Source: Pseudomonas svalbardensis (GTDB lineage Bacteria > Pseudomonadota > Gammaproteobacteria > Pseudomonadales > Pseudomonadaceae). From it: a stretch of DNA of 64,000 nt. Each line of letters begins with the position of its first letter. The stretch's first letter is position 1. Location: the NCBI RefSeq assembly GCF_030053115.1, contig NZ_CP125619.1:559001-623000 (forward strand), in the 5' to 3' direction. The notes beneath the pieces are model-generated. The model searched no databases. It had not been told where the DNA came from and saw nothing but the letters and a program-made list of their open reading frames with translations. Shown piece after piece: positions 25,501 through 36,616 of this stretch. A program made the translations under genes and the position numbers.

Positions 25501-26928
25501 ATGATGGGGTTAGGTATGCGCTTTCGCGCGATGGTAGCTGCCGTAGGATTGTTGTTTTTGGCGGTGACCGTCGACGCTGTGGCCGAGACAAAGGTCAACA
25601 GCGTTCGCCTGTGGCGGGCTCCAGACAACACACGACTGGTGTTCGACCTGACCGGTCCTGTCCAGCACAGTGTCTTTACCCTGACCGCCCCGGATCGGCT
25701 GGTCATCGACATCAATGGCGCGTCACTGGGGGCGCCGCTGAACGTCAACAGCTCGAACACTCCGATCACCGCCATGCGCTCGGCTCAACGTACGCCGACC
25801 GACCTGCGGGTAGTCATCGACCTGAAAAAAGCCGTGACGCCGAAAAGTTTTACCCTGGCGCCAAACGCCCAGTACGGCAATCGCCTGGTGGTCGACTTGT
25901 TCGATAACGCCGCCGATGCCGCGCCAATTCCGGTGCCGACCAACGTCGCGACGGTCGCCCCGGTGCCGGTCACTCCGGTGGAGCCTGCGGTGAAGCTGCC
26001 GCCAGCCCCAGCCGGCAAGCGCGACATCATTGTGGTCATCGATGCCGGTCACGGCGGCGAAGACCCGGGTGCCTCGGGCTCTCGCGGCCAGCGTGAAAAA
26101 GACGTGGTACTGGCCATCGCCCGCGAACTGCAGCGTCAGGTCAATGGCATGAAAGGCTTCCGCGCCGAACTGACCCGCACCGGCGACTATTTCATCCCAC
26201 TGCGCGGCCGTACCGAAATCGCCCGCAAGAAGGGCGCCGACCTGTTCGTTTCGATTCACGCCGACGCCGCGCCTTCGGCCGCAGCCTTCGGTGCCTCGGT
26301 GTTCGCCCTGTCTGATCGCGGCGCTACCTCGGAAACGGCCCGTTGGCTGGCCGACAGCGAAAACCGTTCCGACTTGATCGGTGGTGCCGGCAACGTCAGC
26401 CTCGACGACAAGGACCGCATGCTGGCGGGCGTGCTGCTTGACCTGTCGATGACCGCGTCGCTGACCTCCAGCCTGAATGTCGGCCAGAAGGTGCTGAGCA
26501 ACATCGGCCGCGTCACGCCACTGCACAAACAGCGCGTGGAGCAGGCCGGGTTCATGGTGCTGAAGTCGCCGGACATTCCATCGATCCTGGTGGAAACCGG
26601 GTTCATCTCCAACGCCAACGAAGCTAACAAGCTTGCCGCTGCGAACCACCAGCAAGCGCTGGCGCGTTCGATCAGCAGCGGCGTGCGCCAGTTCTTCCAG
26701 CAGAATCCGCCACCGGGCACCTACATCGCCTGGCTGCGTGATTCCGGTGGGATTGCACAAGGTCCTCGTGACCATCGGGTGAACCCCGGTGAGACGCTGG
26801 CGATGATTGCCGTGCGATATCAGGTGTCTCCGGCCACGCTGCGCAGCGCCAACAAGCTGTCGAGTGATGAGCTCAAAATCGGTCAGCACTTGACCATTCC
26901 CGGCACTGAACTGGCGGCCAAAGAATGA
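25501..26928 (+). CDS. amiB: N-acetylmuramoyl-L-alanine amidase (AmiB type)
   Basis: This periplasmic zinc amidase cleaves peptidoglycan at the septum during cell separation. A signal peptide ends near VDAVAE. An AMIN domain (about 35-130) localises it, a Pro/Val-rich linker follows, then the Amidase_3 domain (about 180-395) with zinc ligands in [12 protein letters not shown], the conserved Glu and [11 protein letters not shown]-terminal LysM domain (about 425-470) binds glycan. The start may be 25501 (directly after tsaE) or the ATG at 25516, which has GGGG seven bases upstream. The stop overlaps mutL as ATGA. Confidence 0.94.
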   Translation: MMGLGMRFRAMVAAVGLLFLAVTVDAVAETKVNSVRLWRAPDNTRLVFDLTGPVQHSVFTLTAPDRLVIDINGASLGAPLNVNSSNTPITAMRSAQRTPTDLRVVIDLKKAVTPKSFTLAPNAQYGNRLVVDLFDNAADAAPIPVPTNVATVAPVPVTPVEPAVKLPPAPAGKRDIIVVIDAGHGGEDPGASGSRGQREKDVVLAIARELQRQVNGMKGFRAELTRTGDYFIPLRGRTEIARKKGADLFVSIHADAAPSAAAFGASVFALSDRGATSETARWLADSENRSDLIGGAGNVSLDDKDRMLAGVLLDLSMTASLTSSLNVGQKVLSNIGRVTPLHKQRVEQAGFMVLKSPDIPSILVETGFISNANEANKLAAANHQQALARSISSGVRQFFQQNPPPGTYIAWLRDSGGIAQGPRDHRVNPGETLAMIAVRYQVSPATLRSANKLSSDELKIGQHLTIPGTELAAKE

Positions 26929-28835
26929 ACCAGGTGCTGACCAATACAGCTCGCATCGAGCTGCTCAGCCCGCGACTGGCGAACCAGATTGCCGCCGGTG
27001 AGGTGGTTGAGCGCCCGGCCTCGGTGATCAAGGAGCTGCTGGAAAACAGCCTCGACTCCGGCGCCAAGCGTATCGATGTCGATGTGGAGCAGGGCGGCGT
27101 CAAGCTGTTGCGGGTGCGCGACGATGGCAGCGGGATCTCTGCCGATGACTTGCCGCTGGCCCTGGCGCGTCACGCCACCAGTAAAATCCGTAACCTGGAA
27201 GACCTCGAGCAGGTCATGAGCCTTGGGTTTCGCGGTGAAGCACTTGCGTCGATCAGCTCCGTGGCACGCCTGACCCTGACGTCTCGCACCAAAGATGCCG
27301 ATCAGGCCTGGCAGGTCGAAACCGAAGGCCGGGACATGGCGCCTCGCGTGCAGCCGGCGGCCCATCCGGTGGGCACGTCGGTGGAAGTGCGTGACTTGTT
27401 TTTCAATACCCCGGCACGACGCAAATTTCTCAAAACCGAAAAAACCGAATTCGATCACCTGCAAGAAGTGATCAAGCGTCTGGCGTTGGCGCGCTTCGAC
27501 GTGGCGTTCCATCTGCGCCACAACGGCAAGACCATCCTCAGCCTGCATGAAGCCCATGACGACGCGGCTCGTGCCCGGCGTGTGGCGGCAATTTGCGGTT
27601 CGGGTTTCCTCGAGCAGGCGCTGCCGATCGAGATCGAGCGCAATGGCCTGCATTTGTGGGGTTGGGTCGGTTTGCCGACGTTCAACCGCAGTCAGGCGGA
27701 CTTGCAGTATTTCTTTGTGAACGGCCGTGCCGTACGCGACAAACTGGTGGCCCACGCGGTGCGTCAGGCCTATCGCGACGTGCTGTTCAATGGTCGGCAC
27801 CCGACGTTCGTGCTGTTTTTCGAAGTCGATCCGGCAGGCGTTGACGTCAACGTGCACCCGACCAAGCACGAAGTGCGCTTCCGTGACGGGCGCATGGTTC
27901 ACGATTTCCTCTACGGCACCCTGCACCGCGCCTTGGGCGATGTGCGGCCGGAGGACCATCTGGCCGCGCCTGTCGCGACGACCATCGTTCGACCGACCGG
28001 CATTGATGCTGGTGAGTTCGGCCCACAGGGCGAAATGCGTTTGGCGGCCAATGCCTTGCTGGAACAGCCTCAGGCTCAGCCGTCGTTCAATACGCCGGCA
28101 GGCTCGGGCGCTGGTGCCGGTTATCAATATCAGTACTCGCCGCGCCCTCAATCGGGCGTGCCTGCGGCTGAGGCTCAGGCCGCCTACCGTGAGTTCTTTG
28201 CGCCGCTGCCAGAAGCCAACGCGGTAGCGCTGCCGGCCGGGCAGGACGATGTTCCGCCGCTGGGTTATGCACTGGCGCAGCTCAAAGGCATTTACATTCT
28301 TTCGGAAAACGCCCAAGGGCTGGTGCTGGTGGACATGCATGCCGCTCACGAGCGGATCATGTACGAACGCCTGAAAATCGCCATGGCCAGCGAAGGCCTG
28401 AGCGGTCAGCCGCTTCTGGTGCCGGAGTCGCTGGCAGTCAGTCAGCGCGAAGCCGATTGCGCCGAAGAACACGTCGCGTGGTTTCAGCGCCTGGGCTTTG
28501 AATTGCAGCGTCTGGGCCCGGAATCCCTGGCCATTCGGCAGATACCGGCCTTGCTCAAGCAAGCTGAAGCCAATCGATTGGTCAGTGACGTTCTGGCGGA
28601 CCTGATGGAATACGGCACCAGCGACCGGATTCAGGCGCACCTGAACGAATTGCTCGGGACCATGGCCTGCCATGGCGCGATTCGTGCGAATCGGCGTCTG
28701 GCCCTGCCGGAAATGAACGGTCTGCTGCGGGATATGGAAAACACCGAACGCAGCGGTCAATGCAACCATGGCCGACCGACCTGGACCCAACTGGGTCTGG
28801 ACGATCTGGACAAACTGTTCTTGCGCGGTCGTTGA
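26925..28835 (+). CDS. mutL: DNA mismatch repair protein MutL
   Basis: MutL links mismatch recognition by MutS to strand incision. The N-terminal GHKL ATPase (about 1-340) has [20 protein letters not shown] and [10 protein letters not shown]. After a variable linker (about 345-440) comes the C-terminal dimerisation domain with [12 protein letters not shown]. That matches the DQHA-x2-E-x4-E endonuclease motif with Gln replaced by Met, so this MutL probably nicks DNA itself, unlike E. coli MutL. It overlaps amiB by four bases and miaA by one base (TGATG). The 636-residue length is normal for Pseudomonas. Confidence 0.97.
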   Translation: MNQVLTNTARIELLSPRLANQIAAGEVVERPASVIKELLENSLDSGAKRIDVDVEQGGVKLLRVRDDGSGISADDLPLALARHATSKIRNLEDLEQVMSLGFRGEALASISSVARLTLTSRTKDADQAWQVETEGRDMAPRVQPAAHPVGTSVEVRDLFFNTPARRKFLKTEKTEFDHLQEVIKRLALARFDVAFHLRHNGKTILSLHEAHDDAARARRVAAICGSGFLEQALPIEIERNGLHLWGWVGLPTFNRSQADLQYFFVNGRAVRDKLVAHAVRQAYRDVLFNGRHPTFVLFFEVDPAGVDVNVHPTKHEVRFRDGRMVHDFLYGTLHRALGDVRPEDHLAAPVATTIVRPTGIDAGEFGPQGEMRLAANALLEQPQAQPSFNTPAGSGAGAGYQYQYSPRPQSGVPAAEAQAAYREFFAPLPEANAVALPAGQDDVPPLGYALAQLKGIYILSENAQGLVLVDMHAAHERIMYERLKIAMASEGLSGQPLLVPESLAVSQREADCAEEHVAWFQRLGFELQRLGPESLAIRQIPALLKQAEANRLVSDVLADLMEYGTSDRIQAHLNELLGTMACHGAIRANRRLALPEMNGLLRDMENTERSGQCNHGRPTWTQLGLDDLDKLFLRGR

Positions 28836-29806
28836 TGAAACAGCTCCCTCCTGCGATTTTCCTGATGGGGCCGACCGCCGCCGGCAAGACCGACCTGGCC
28901 ATCGAACTCACCAAAGTCTTGCCTTGTGAGTTGATCAGCGTCGATTCGGCGCTGGTCTACCGTGGCATGGACATCGGCACCGCCAAGCCTTCAAAAGAAC
29001 TTCTCGCTGAATTTCCACACCGTTTGATCGATATTCTTGATCCGGCAGAGAGCTATTCGGCCGCCGATTTCCGTCGTGATGCCCTCGAAGCCATGGCCGA
29101 GATCACCGCGCGGGGCAAAATTCCGCTGCTGGTGGGCGGCACAATGCTCTATTACAAGGCTTTGGTTGAAGGTCTGGCAGACATGCCGGCGGCTGACCCG
29201 GCCATTCGCGCACAGATTGAAGAAGAGGCTGCACGCCTTGGCTGGCAAGCCTTGCACGAACAATTGGCAGTCATTGATCCGGAATCTGCGGCGCGTATTC
29301 ACCCGAACGATCCACAACGACTCAGTCGAGCGCTGGAAGTTTATCGCGTCAGTGGTCAGAGCATGACTGCGCTAAGGTTGCGACAATCTGCGCAAAGTAC
29401 TGAAGCAGCCGCTTCGGGACTGCAACAATTGCCCTATACTGTCGCGAACTTGGCCATTGCTCCGGCAAATCGCCAGGTATTGCACGAGCGAATTAAACAA
29501 AGATTCACGAATATGTTGGAACAGGGATTCATTGACGAGGTCGTAGCCCTGCGTAAGCGAAGTGACCTGCATGCCGGGTTGCCGTCTATACGTGCAGTAG
29601 GCTATCGACAAGTCTGGGACTACCTGGATGGCAAGCTGACGCAAGCCGAGATGCAGGAGCGTGGAATCATTGCCACGCGCCAATTGGCGAAGCGCCAGTT
29701 CACCTGGCTGCGCAGTTGGGCTGATTTACACTGGTTGGACAGCCTGGATTGCGACAATCTGCCGCGCGCCTTGAAATACCTGGGGACCATCTCCATATTG
29801 AGCTGA
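28835..29806 (+). CDS. miaA: tRNA dimethylallyltransferase MiaA
   Basis: MiaA adds the dimethylallyl group to A37 of tRNAs reading UNN codons. The P-loop is GPTAAGKT (residues 12-19), followed by [28 protein letters not shown] and the C-terminal RYTxxF-like region [16 protein letters not shown]. The ATG at 28835 shares its A with the mutL stop, so the two are coupled. The product has 323 residues. The order amiB-mutL-miaA-hfq-hflX is the classic gammaproteobacterial superoperon. Confidence 0.97.
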   Translation: MKQLPPAIFLMGPTAAGKTDLAIELTKVLPCELISVDSALVYRGMDIGTAKPSKELLAEFPHRLIDILDPAESYSAADFRRDALEAMAEITARGKIPLLVGGTMLYYKALVEGLADMPAADPAIRAQIEEEAARLGWQALHEQLAVIDPESAARIHPNDPQRLSRALEVYRVSGQSMTALRLRQSAQSTEAAASGLQQLPYTVANLAIAPANRQVLHERIKQRFTNMLEQGFIDEVVALRKRSDLHAGLPSIRAVGYRQVWDYLDGKLTQAEMQERGIIATRQLAKRQFTWLRSWADLHWLDSLDCDNLPRALKYLGTISILS

Positions 29807-29900
29807 GTCTTTGCAATTGCCGTCTATCCTTGGGGGTCTGACGGCCACAAGCCATCTGTTTACCTATTTTTTATATTGAATCCTTAAAGGAGTGCGGCAC

Positions 29901-30161
29901 ATGTCAAAAGGGCATTCGCTACAAGACCCTTACTTGAATACTTTACGTAAAGAGAAAGTGGGGGTTTCCATCTACCTGGTCAACGGGATCAAACTGCAAG
30001 GTACGATCGAATCTTTCGACCAGTTCGTTATCCTGCTGAAAAACACCGTCAGCCAGATGGTTTACAAACACGCTATCTCTACAGTGGTGCCGGTTCGTCC
30101 AATTCGTCTGCCTAGCGCAACCGAATCCGAAGCAGGTGACGCTGAGCCAGGTAACGCCTGA
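29901..30161 (+). CDS. hfq: RNA chaperone Hfq
   Basis: Hfq is the hexameric Sm-like protein that matches small RNAs to mRNAs. The Sm1 motif ([25 protein letters not shown]) and Sm2 motif ([10 protein letters not shown]) are intact, and the proximal-face and distal-face residues (QDPYLN, Lys56-His57 region) are present. The ATG at 29901 follows AAAGGAG by ten bases. The 86 residues include a short acidic C-terminal tail, as in other pseudomonads. hflX begins 12 bases downstream. The 94-base gap before the gene may hold a promoter, but I see no clear one. Confidence 0.98.
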   Translation: MSKGHSLQDPYLNTLRKEKVGVSIYLVNGIKLQGTIESFDQFVILLKNTVSQMVYKHAISTVVPVRPIRLPSATESEAGDAEPGNA

Positions 30162-30173
30162 TAGGAGTCTCCT

Positions 30174-31475
30174 TTGTTCTTTGAGCGCCACGGTGGTGGT
30201 GAGCGAGTAATCCTCGTTCACTTGGATGGACAGGACCCTGAGGCGCGCGAAGATCCGCAGGAGTTTCAGGAACTGGCTAATTCGGCGGGCGCCGAGACCG
30301 TTGCGTTTTTTAACGTGCCGCGTCATCGGCCAACCGCCAAATTCCTCATTGGCAGTGGCAAGGTCGAGGAACTACGCGACCTGGTCAAGGCCGAAGAGGC
30401 CGATCTGGTGATTTTCAATCACATCCTCACGCCCAGTCAGGAACGTAACCTCGAACGTGTTTTCGAGTGTCGCGTGATCGACCGCACCGGTCTGATTCTC
30501 GATATTTTCGCCCAACGCGCCCGTACCCATGAAGGCAAGCTCCAGGTAGAACTGGCCCAGCTTGACCACATGAGCACTCGGCTGGTTCGTGGCTGGACTC
30601 ACCTTGAACGCCAAGGTGGCGGTATCGGCATGCGTGGCCCGGGTGAAACCCAATTGGAAACCGACCGCCGTTTGCTGCGGGTTCGCCTGCGACAGATCAA
30701 GGGCCGACTGGAAAAAGTGCACAGTCAGCGCGAACAGTCGCGACGCGGTCGTTCGCGTGCGGATATTCCTACCGTGTCCCTGGTGGGGTATACCAACGCC
30801 GGCAAATCCACGCTCTTCAATAACGTGACGAAATCCGACGTGTACGCGGCTGACCAGTTGTTTGCCACGCTGGACCCGACCTTGCGCCGTCTGGAACTCG
30901 ACGATCTGGGGCCGATTGTCCTGGCCGACACGGTGGGTTTCATACGCCACTTGCCCCACAAACTGGTCGAGGCGTTTCGGTCTACGCTCGAAGAGTCGAG
31001 CAACTCGGACCTGCTGTTGCACGTGATCGATGCGGCCGAACCGGATCGCATGTTGCAGATAGAGCAGGTGATGGTGGTGCTGGGCGAGATTGGTGCCCAG
31101 GACTTGCCGATACTCGAGGTCTATAACAAACTCGATTTGCTTGAAGGCGTTGAGCCACAAATCCAGCGCGACGAAAACGGCAAGCCCCAACGGGTCTGGC
31201 TGTCGGCGCGTGATGGCAGTGGTCTGGAATTGCTTGAGCAAGCCATTGCCGAGTTGCTGGGCGGTGATTTGTTTGTTGGCACCTTGCGCTTGCCGCAACG
31301 TTTTGCTCGACTGCGTGCGCAGTTTTTCGAACTCGGTGCGGTGCAGAAAGAAGAACACGACGAGGAAGGCATCTGCCTGCTGGCCGTTCGTTTGCCACGG
31401 ATCGAGTTGAATCGACTGGTGAGCCGCGAAGGATTGCAGCCGATGGATTTCATCGAGCAACACACTTTGCAATAA
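30174..31475 (+). CDS. hflX: Ribosome-associated GTPase HflX
   Basis: HflX is a GTPase that splits stalled ribosomes, particularly under heat stress. The glycine-rich N-terminal HflX domain (about 10-190) includes PRHRPTAKFLIGSGKVEEL and GGIGMRGPGETQLETDRR. The G domain follows, with G1 GYTNAGKST at 205-213, ADTVGFIRHLP and YNKLDL. The start is a TTG giving MFFERHGGGERV, supported by TAGGAG seven bases upstream and no competing ATG. It lies between hfq and hflKC as in E. coli. Confidence 0.95.
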   Translation: MFFERHGGGERVILVHLDGQDPEAREDPQEFQELANSAGAETVAFFNVPRHRPTAKFLIGSGKVEELRDLVKAEEADLVIFNHILTPSQERNLERVFECRVIDRTGLILDIFAQRARTHEGKLQVELAQLDHMSTRLVRGWTHLERQGGGIGMRGPGETQLETDRRLLRVRLRQIKGRLEKVHSQREQSRRGRSRADIPTVSLVGYTNAGKSTLFNNVTKSDVYAADQLFATLDPTLRRLELDDLGPIVLADTVGFIRHLPHKLVEAFRSTLEESSNSDLLLHVIDAAEPDRMLQIEQVMVVLGEIGAQDLPILEVYNKLDLLEGVEPQIQRDENGKPQRVWLSARDGSGLELLEQAIAELLGGDLFVGTLRLPQRFARLRAQFFELGAVQKEEHDEEGICLLAVRLPRIELNRLVSREGLQPMDFIEQHTLQ

Positions 31476-31571
31476 AAGCCTGAGAAAGCGGTTGTGCCGC
31501 GGTGACAGGCATTCTGTAGCATTGGTCGGCGCGCCGTGGGTGCGTCTTTGCTTTATCAGATGGAGAGCGCT

Positions 31572-32744
31572 ATGGCTTGGAATGAGCCGGGTGGCAACTC
31601 GAATAATCAGGATCCTTGGGGTGGCAAACGCCGCAATAACGGCGACCGCAAGGGACCACCGGATCTCGACGAGGCCTTTCGAAAGCTGCAGGAAAGCCTG
31701 AACGGGTTGTTCGGTGGTGGTAAAAAACGCGGTGATGACGGTGGCGGTTCGGGCAGGAGTGGCGGCTTCGGCGGTCTGCTCGGCATCGGCCTGGTCGTGT
31801 TGGCGGCCGTGTGGCTGTACAGCGCGGTCTATGTCGTCGACGAGCAGGAGCAAGCCGTGGTGCTGCGCTTCGGCAAGTACTACGAAACCGTCGGTCCGGG
31901 CCTGAACATCTATTTCCCGCCGCTTGATCGCAAGTACCTGGAAAACGTCACGCGTGAGCGTGCCTATACCAAGCAGGGTCAAATGCTGACTGAAGACGAG
32001 AACATCGTTGAAGTGCCGCTGACCGTGCAGTACAAGATCAGCAATCTGCAGGACTTCGTGCTGAGCGTCGATCAGCCGGAAATCAGCCTGCAGCATGCGA
32101 CCGAAAGTGCCTTGCGCCATGTGGTGGGTTCCACCGCGATGGATCAGGTGCTGACCGAAGGTCGTGAATTGATGGCCAGCGAAATCAAGGAGCGTCTGCA
32201 ACGCTTCATGGATACCTATCGCACCGGTATCACCGTCACTCAGGTCAACGTGCAGAGCGCAGCGGCACCGCGTGAAGTGCAGGAAGCCTTCGATGACGTG
32301 ATCCGCGCCCGTGAAGACGAGCAGCGTTCGCGCAACCAGGCTGAAACCTACGCCAACGGCGTCGTGCCGGAAGCCCGTGGTCAGGCCCAGCGCATCATCG
32401 AAGATGCCAATGGTTACCGTGACGAAACCGTCTCGCGCGCCAAAGGTGAGGCCGATCGCTTCACCAAGCTGGTCGCCGAGTACCGCAAGGCACCCGAAGT
32501 CACCCGCGAGCGTCTGTACCTGGACACCATGCAGGAAGTCTTCAGCAATACCAGCAAGGTTCTCGTGACCGGCAACAAGAATGGCCAGAGCAATCTGTTG
32601 TACTTGCCGCTGGACAAGATGGTCGAAGGTAGTCGCAATACCAGCACTCCGGTGACCGGCGCGGCAGCCACCAGCAATGAAGCGAGTGCGCGTGCGGCAG
32701 CCGATCTGCAGCAACAGCCAGCACGTACCAGGGAGAGTCGCTGA
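31572..32744 (+). CDS. hflK: FtsH protease modulator HflK
   Basis: HflK and HflC form a large periplasmic cage around the membrane protease FtsH. The 390-residue HflK has a Gly/Asn/Asp-rich cytoplasmic N-terminus (MAWNEPGGNSNNQDPWGG), one membrane segment at about 68-88, and then the SPFH/prohibitin domain (VVDEQEQAVVLRFGKYYETVGPGLNIYFP). Long helices follow (AFDDVIRAREDEQRSRNQAE). The ATG at 31572 follows GGAGAG. Its stop shares the A with the hflC ATG, so the two proteins are translationally coupled. Confidence 0.96.
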   Translation: MAWNEPGGNSNNQDPWGGKRRNNGDRKGPPDLDEAFRKLQESLNGLFGGGKKRGDDGGGSGRSGGFGGLLGIGLVVLAAVWLYSAVYVVDEQEQAVVLRFGKYYETVGPGLNIYFPPLDRKYLENVTRERAYTKQGQMLTEDENIVEVPLTVQYKISNLQDFVLSVDQPEISLQHATESALRHVVGSTAMDQVLTEGRELMASEIKERLQRFMDTYRTGITVTQVNVQSAAAPREVQEAFDDVIRAREDEQRSRNQAETYANGVVPEARGQAQRIIEDANGYRDETVSRAKGEADRFTKLVAEYRKAPEVTRERLYLDTMQEVFSNTSKVLVTGNKNGQSNLLYLPLDKMVEGSRNTSTPVTGAAATSNEASARAAADLQQQPARTRESR

Positions 32745-33613
32745 TGAGCAATAAATCGCTGATCACCCTTATTGTCGTCGTCGTCGTGGCGATCGCAGCC
32801 TGGAACTGCTTCTACATCGTGGCTCAGACCGAGCGTGCGGTGCTGCTGCAGTTCGGTCGTGTGGTGCAGACTGATGTTCAGCCGGGCCTGCATGTGAAAG
32901 TGCCTTACGTTAACCAGGTGCGCAAATTCGACGCACGCCTGATGACGCTGGATGCACCGACGCAACGCTTCCTGACGCTGGAAAAGAAAGCCGTCATGGT
33001 CGATGCCTACGCCAAGTGGCGCGTGAAAGATGCCGAGCGCTTCTACACCGCGACGTCCGGCCTCAAGCAGATTGCTGACGAGCGTCTTTCACGTCGTCTG
33101 GAATCGGGCCTGCGTGACCAGTTCGGTAAGCGCACGCTGCACGAAGTGGTTTCCGGTGAGCGCGATGCGCTGATGACCGATATCACGGCTTCGCTGAACA
33201 AGATGGCGGAAAAAGAGCTGGGCATTGAAGTTGTCGATGTTCGGGTCAAGGCCATCGATCTGCCGAAAGAAGTGAACCGCAGCGTGTTCGAGCGCATGAG
33301 TTCCGAGCGTGAGCGTGAGGCTCGCGAGCACCGCGCCAAGGGTAACGAACTGTCAGAAGGCATTCGTGCCGACGCTGATCGTCAACGCCGCGTGTTGTTG
33401 GCTGAAGCCTATCGTGAATCTGAAGAGGTTCGCGGTGATGGTGACGCCCAGGCCGCTGCGATCTACTCCAAGGCCTACGGCCAGGATCAGGAGTTCTACG
33501 GTTTCTACCGTAGCCTGCGTGCCTACCGTGAAAGCTTCGCGAACAAATCCGACGTCATGGTCCTGGACCCAAGCAGCGACTTCTTCCGTTACCTGGAAAA
33601 AGCCAAGCCTTGA
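32744..33613 (+). CDS. hflC: FtsH protease modulator HflC
   Basis: This is the 289-residue partner of HflK, anchored by an N-terminal membrane segment (residues about 6-24, ITLIVVVVVAIAAWNCFYIV). The SPFH domain (QTERAVLLQFGRVVQTDVQPGLHVKVPYVN) and helical region (FERMSSEREREAREHRAKGNEL) follow. It begins in the hflK stop codon (TGATG). In P. aeruginosa a small DUF2065 gene follows hflC; here there is none before hisZ. Confidence 0.96.
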   Translation: MSNKSLITLIVVVVVAIAAWNCFYIVAQTERAVLLQFGRVVQTDVQPGLHVKVPYVNQVRKFDARLMTLDAPTQRFLTLEKKAVMVDAYAKWRVKDAERFYTATSGLKQIADERLSRRLESGLRDQFGKRTLHEVVSGERDALMTDITASLNKMAEKELGIEVVDVRVKAIDLPKEVNRSVFERMSSEREREAREHRAKGNELSEGIRADADRQRRVLLAEAYRESEEVRGDGDAQAAAIYSKAYGQDQEFYGFYRSLRAYRESFANKSDVMVLDPSSDFFRYLEKAKP

Positions 33614-33931
33614 TACGGCGTTGAACTGAATCATCCCCCGCCTGACGGCTAACACCTCGGGCGGGGTGATCCTTTGGGAAAACGTGTGTATGATGCGGCA
33701 GCCGGGAAATTCCCGGCTTTTTTGCGTCTGCACGTTTGATTGCTGTTTTTTATGCAGGCGTCCGAGTTGAATGACTCGACAGATTTTTCGAGGAAAGTGG
33801 TTGGCGAAGCCGATTTCAGGCTTTTCGCCCCGTTGTTCATGCGCGTGGTTTGTGCGCATGAGCCGATCATTTTCTGCTTCACTCAAGGCTCGCCCAAAGG
33901 CTTGCCGCCCGGATCATAGGGGAATGGCGTA
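33614..33931. other. 318-base gap between hflC and hisZ
   Basis: It contains a GC-rich imperfect hairpin (about 33634-33665), the terminator at 33701-33724, and a second hairpin TCATGCGC...GCGCATGA (33837-33861) about 70 bases before hisZ. I see no small gene in any frame, although P. aeruginosa has a DUF2065 gene here. The second hairpin could be a hisZ leader element, but nothing identifies it. Confidence 0.5.
33701..33724 (+). terminator. Rho-independent terminator after hflC
   Basis: GCCGGGA (33701-33707), an AAT loop and TCCCGGC (33711-33717) are followed by a T7 tract to 33724. Confidence 0.85.
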
Positions 33932-35119
33932 ATGGCAACGGTAGACCGCTGGCTGCTGCCAGATGGCATCGAAGAAGTACTGCCACCAGAAGCGGCGCGC
34001 ATTGAAGTCGCGCGTCGTCAGGTGTTGGATCTGTTCCAGAGCTGGGGTTACGAGTTTGTCGTGACTCCCCATATCGAGTACCTGGAATCCCTGCTGACCG
34101 GCGCGGGCCAGGACCTCGATCTGCGTACCTTCAAGGTCATCGACCCGCAATCGGGTCGGCAAATGGGTTTCCGTGCCGACATCACGCCGCAAGTGGCGCG
34201 CATCGATGCGCACACCTTGCGTCGCGAAGGCCCGAGCCGTCTGTGCTATGCCGGGAGCGTGCTGCACGCTCAGCCGCGCGCCTTGTCGTCCTCGCGCAGC
34301 CCGATCCAGCTGGGTGCCGAGTTGTACGGCGATGCCAGCCCGAGCAGCGACGTGGAAGTCATCAGCCTGATGTTGGCTATGCTGCAACTGGCCGATGTGC
34401 CGGATGTGCACATGGACCTCGGTCATGTGGGTATCTACCGCGGCCTGGCTCGCGCCGCCGGTTTGTCCGGTGAAGTTGAACAGCAGTTGTTCGATGCGTT
34501 GCAACGTAAAGCTATCGACGAGGTCATTACCTTGACCGAAGGCCTGCCTGCCGATCTGTCGGGTATGTTGCGGGCGCTGGTTGATCTGTGTGGCGGCCGT
34601 GAAGTATTGAGCGCTGCCCGCGAGCGTCTGGCGAATGCGCCAGCGCCGGTACTGGCCGCTCTGGACGATTTGCTGGCGATTGCCGAGCGTCTTTCCACGC
34701 GCTTCCCTGAGTTGCCGTTGTATTTCGACCTGGGCGAGTTGCGCGGCTACCACTACCACACCGGTGTGGTATTCGCGGTGTTCGTACCGGGTGTTGGCCA
34801 GTCCATTGCTCAGGGCGGTCGTTACGACGACATCGGTGCCGACTTCGGTCGCGCCCGTCCGGCAACCGGCTTCTCTACCGATTTGAAAACCCTGGTGACC
34901 CTGGGGCGTGCTGAGATCGAGTTACCGTCTGGCGGTATCTGGATGCCTGACAGTACGGATGCGGCACTCTGGCAGCAGGTTTGCCAGTTGCGCAGTGAGG
35001 GTCAGCGTGTCGTTCAGGCGTTGCCTGGGCAACCTTTGGCCGCCGCCCGTGAAGCGGACTGCGACCGGCAATTGATTCAGCAGAACGGGCTTTGGCAAGT
35101 ATCGCCACTGGCTTCTTGA
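33932..35119 (+). CDS. hisZ: ATP phosphoribosyltransferase regulatory subunit HisZ
   Basis: HisZ is a histidyl-tRNA-synthetase-like protein without aminoacylation activity that pairs with short-form HisG to start histidine synthesis. The class II synthetase fold is visible in [52 protein letters not shown] and GLARAAG. The C-terminal anticodon-binding domain of real HisRS is absent. The ATG at 33932 follows ATAGGGGAA. The 395 residues fit. It lies 54 bases before purA, in the standard Pseudomonas order. Confidence 0.95.
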   Translation: MATVDRWLLPDGIEEVLPPEAARIEVARRQVLDLFQSWGYEFVVTPHIEYLESLLTGAGQDLDLRTFKVIDPQSGRQMGFRADITPQVARIDAHTLRREGPSRLCYAGSVLHAQPRALSSSRSPIQLGAELYGDASPSSDVEVISLMLAMLQLADVPDVHMDLGHVGIYRGLARAAGLSGEVEQQLFDALQRKAIDEVITLTEGLPADLSGMLRALVDLCGGREVLSAARERLANAPAPVLAALDDLLAIAERLSTRFPELPLYFDLGELRGYHYHTGVVFAVFVPGVGQSIAQGGRYDDIGADFGRARPATGFSTDLKTLVTLGRAEIELPSGGIWMPDSTDAALWQQVCQLRSEGQRVVQALPGQPLAAAREADCDRQLIQQNGLWQVSPLAS

Positions 35120-36466
<1,347 letters not shown>

Positions 36467-36485
36467 TAAGTCGTTGATGTAAAAC

Positions 36486-36512
36486 ACAAAGGGCCCTTAA
36501 TTGGGTCCTTTG
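36486..36512 (+). terminator. Rho-independent terminator after purA
   Basis: ACAAAGGGCCC and GGGTCCTTTGT pair (one G-T) around a TTAATT loop, followed by a short T-rich segment (CGTTTGTGT). Moderate strength. Confidence 0.7.
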
Positions 36513-36530
36513 TCGTTTGTGTCTGTTAGA

Positions 36531-36546
36531 CGGCACGACCCTTGCT
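36531..36546 (+). promoter_or_regulatory. Candidate sigma54 promoter for the chemoreceptor gene
   Basis: CGGCAC-GACCC-TTGCT keeps the GG-N10-GC spacing of sigma54 promoters (consensus TGGCAC-N5-TTGCW) with a single mismatch at the first base. It lies about 70 bases before the GTG start of the chemoreceptor gene. Confidence 0.5.
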
Positions 36547-36616
36547 GTGAACTTCATTAAGCGCATCGCTTCTAGCGTGCCATCAATTTAATGGCGTTAA
36601 AGCAGAGGGATTCTAA

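Noticed and set aside
26883..28790. 635-residue open frame antisense to mutL
   Set aside because: Same reason: it mirrors mutL, has no start signal and no recognisable domain.
30372..32714. 780-residue open frame antisense to hflX and hflK
   Set aside because: It spans two well-supported genes and their intergenic gap and has no domain content.
33614..33931. DUF2065 gene expected between hflC and hisZ
   Set aside because: No frame in the gap encodes a hydrophobic ~60-residue protein; the gene is absent or moved.
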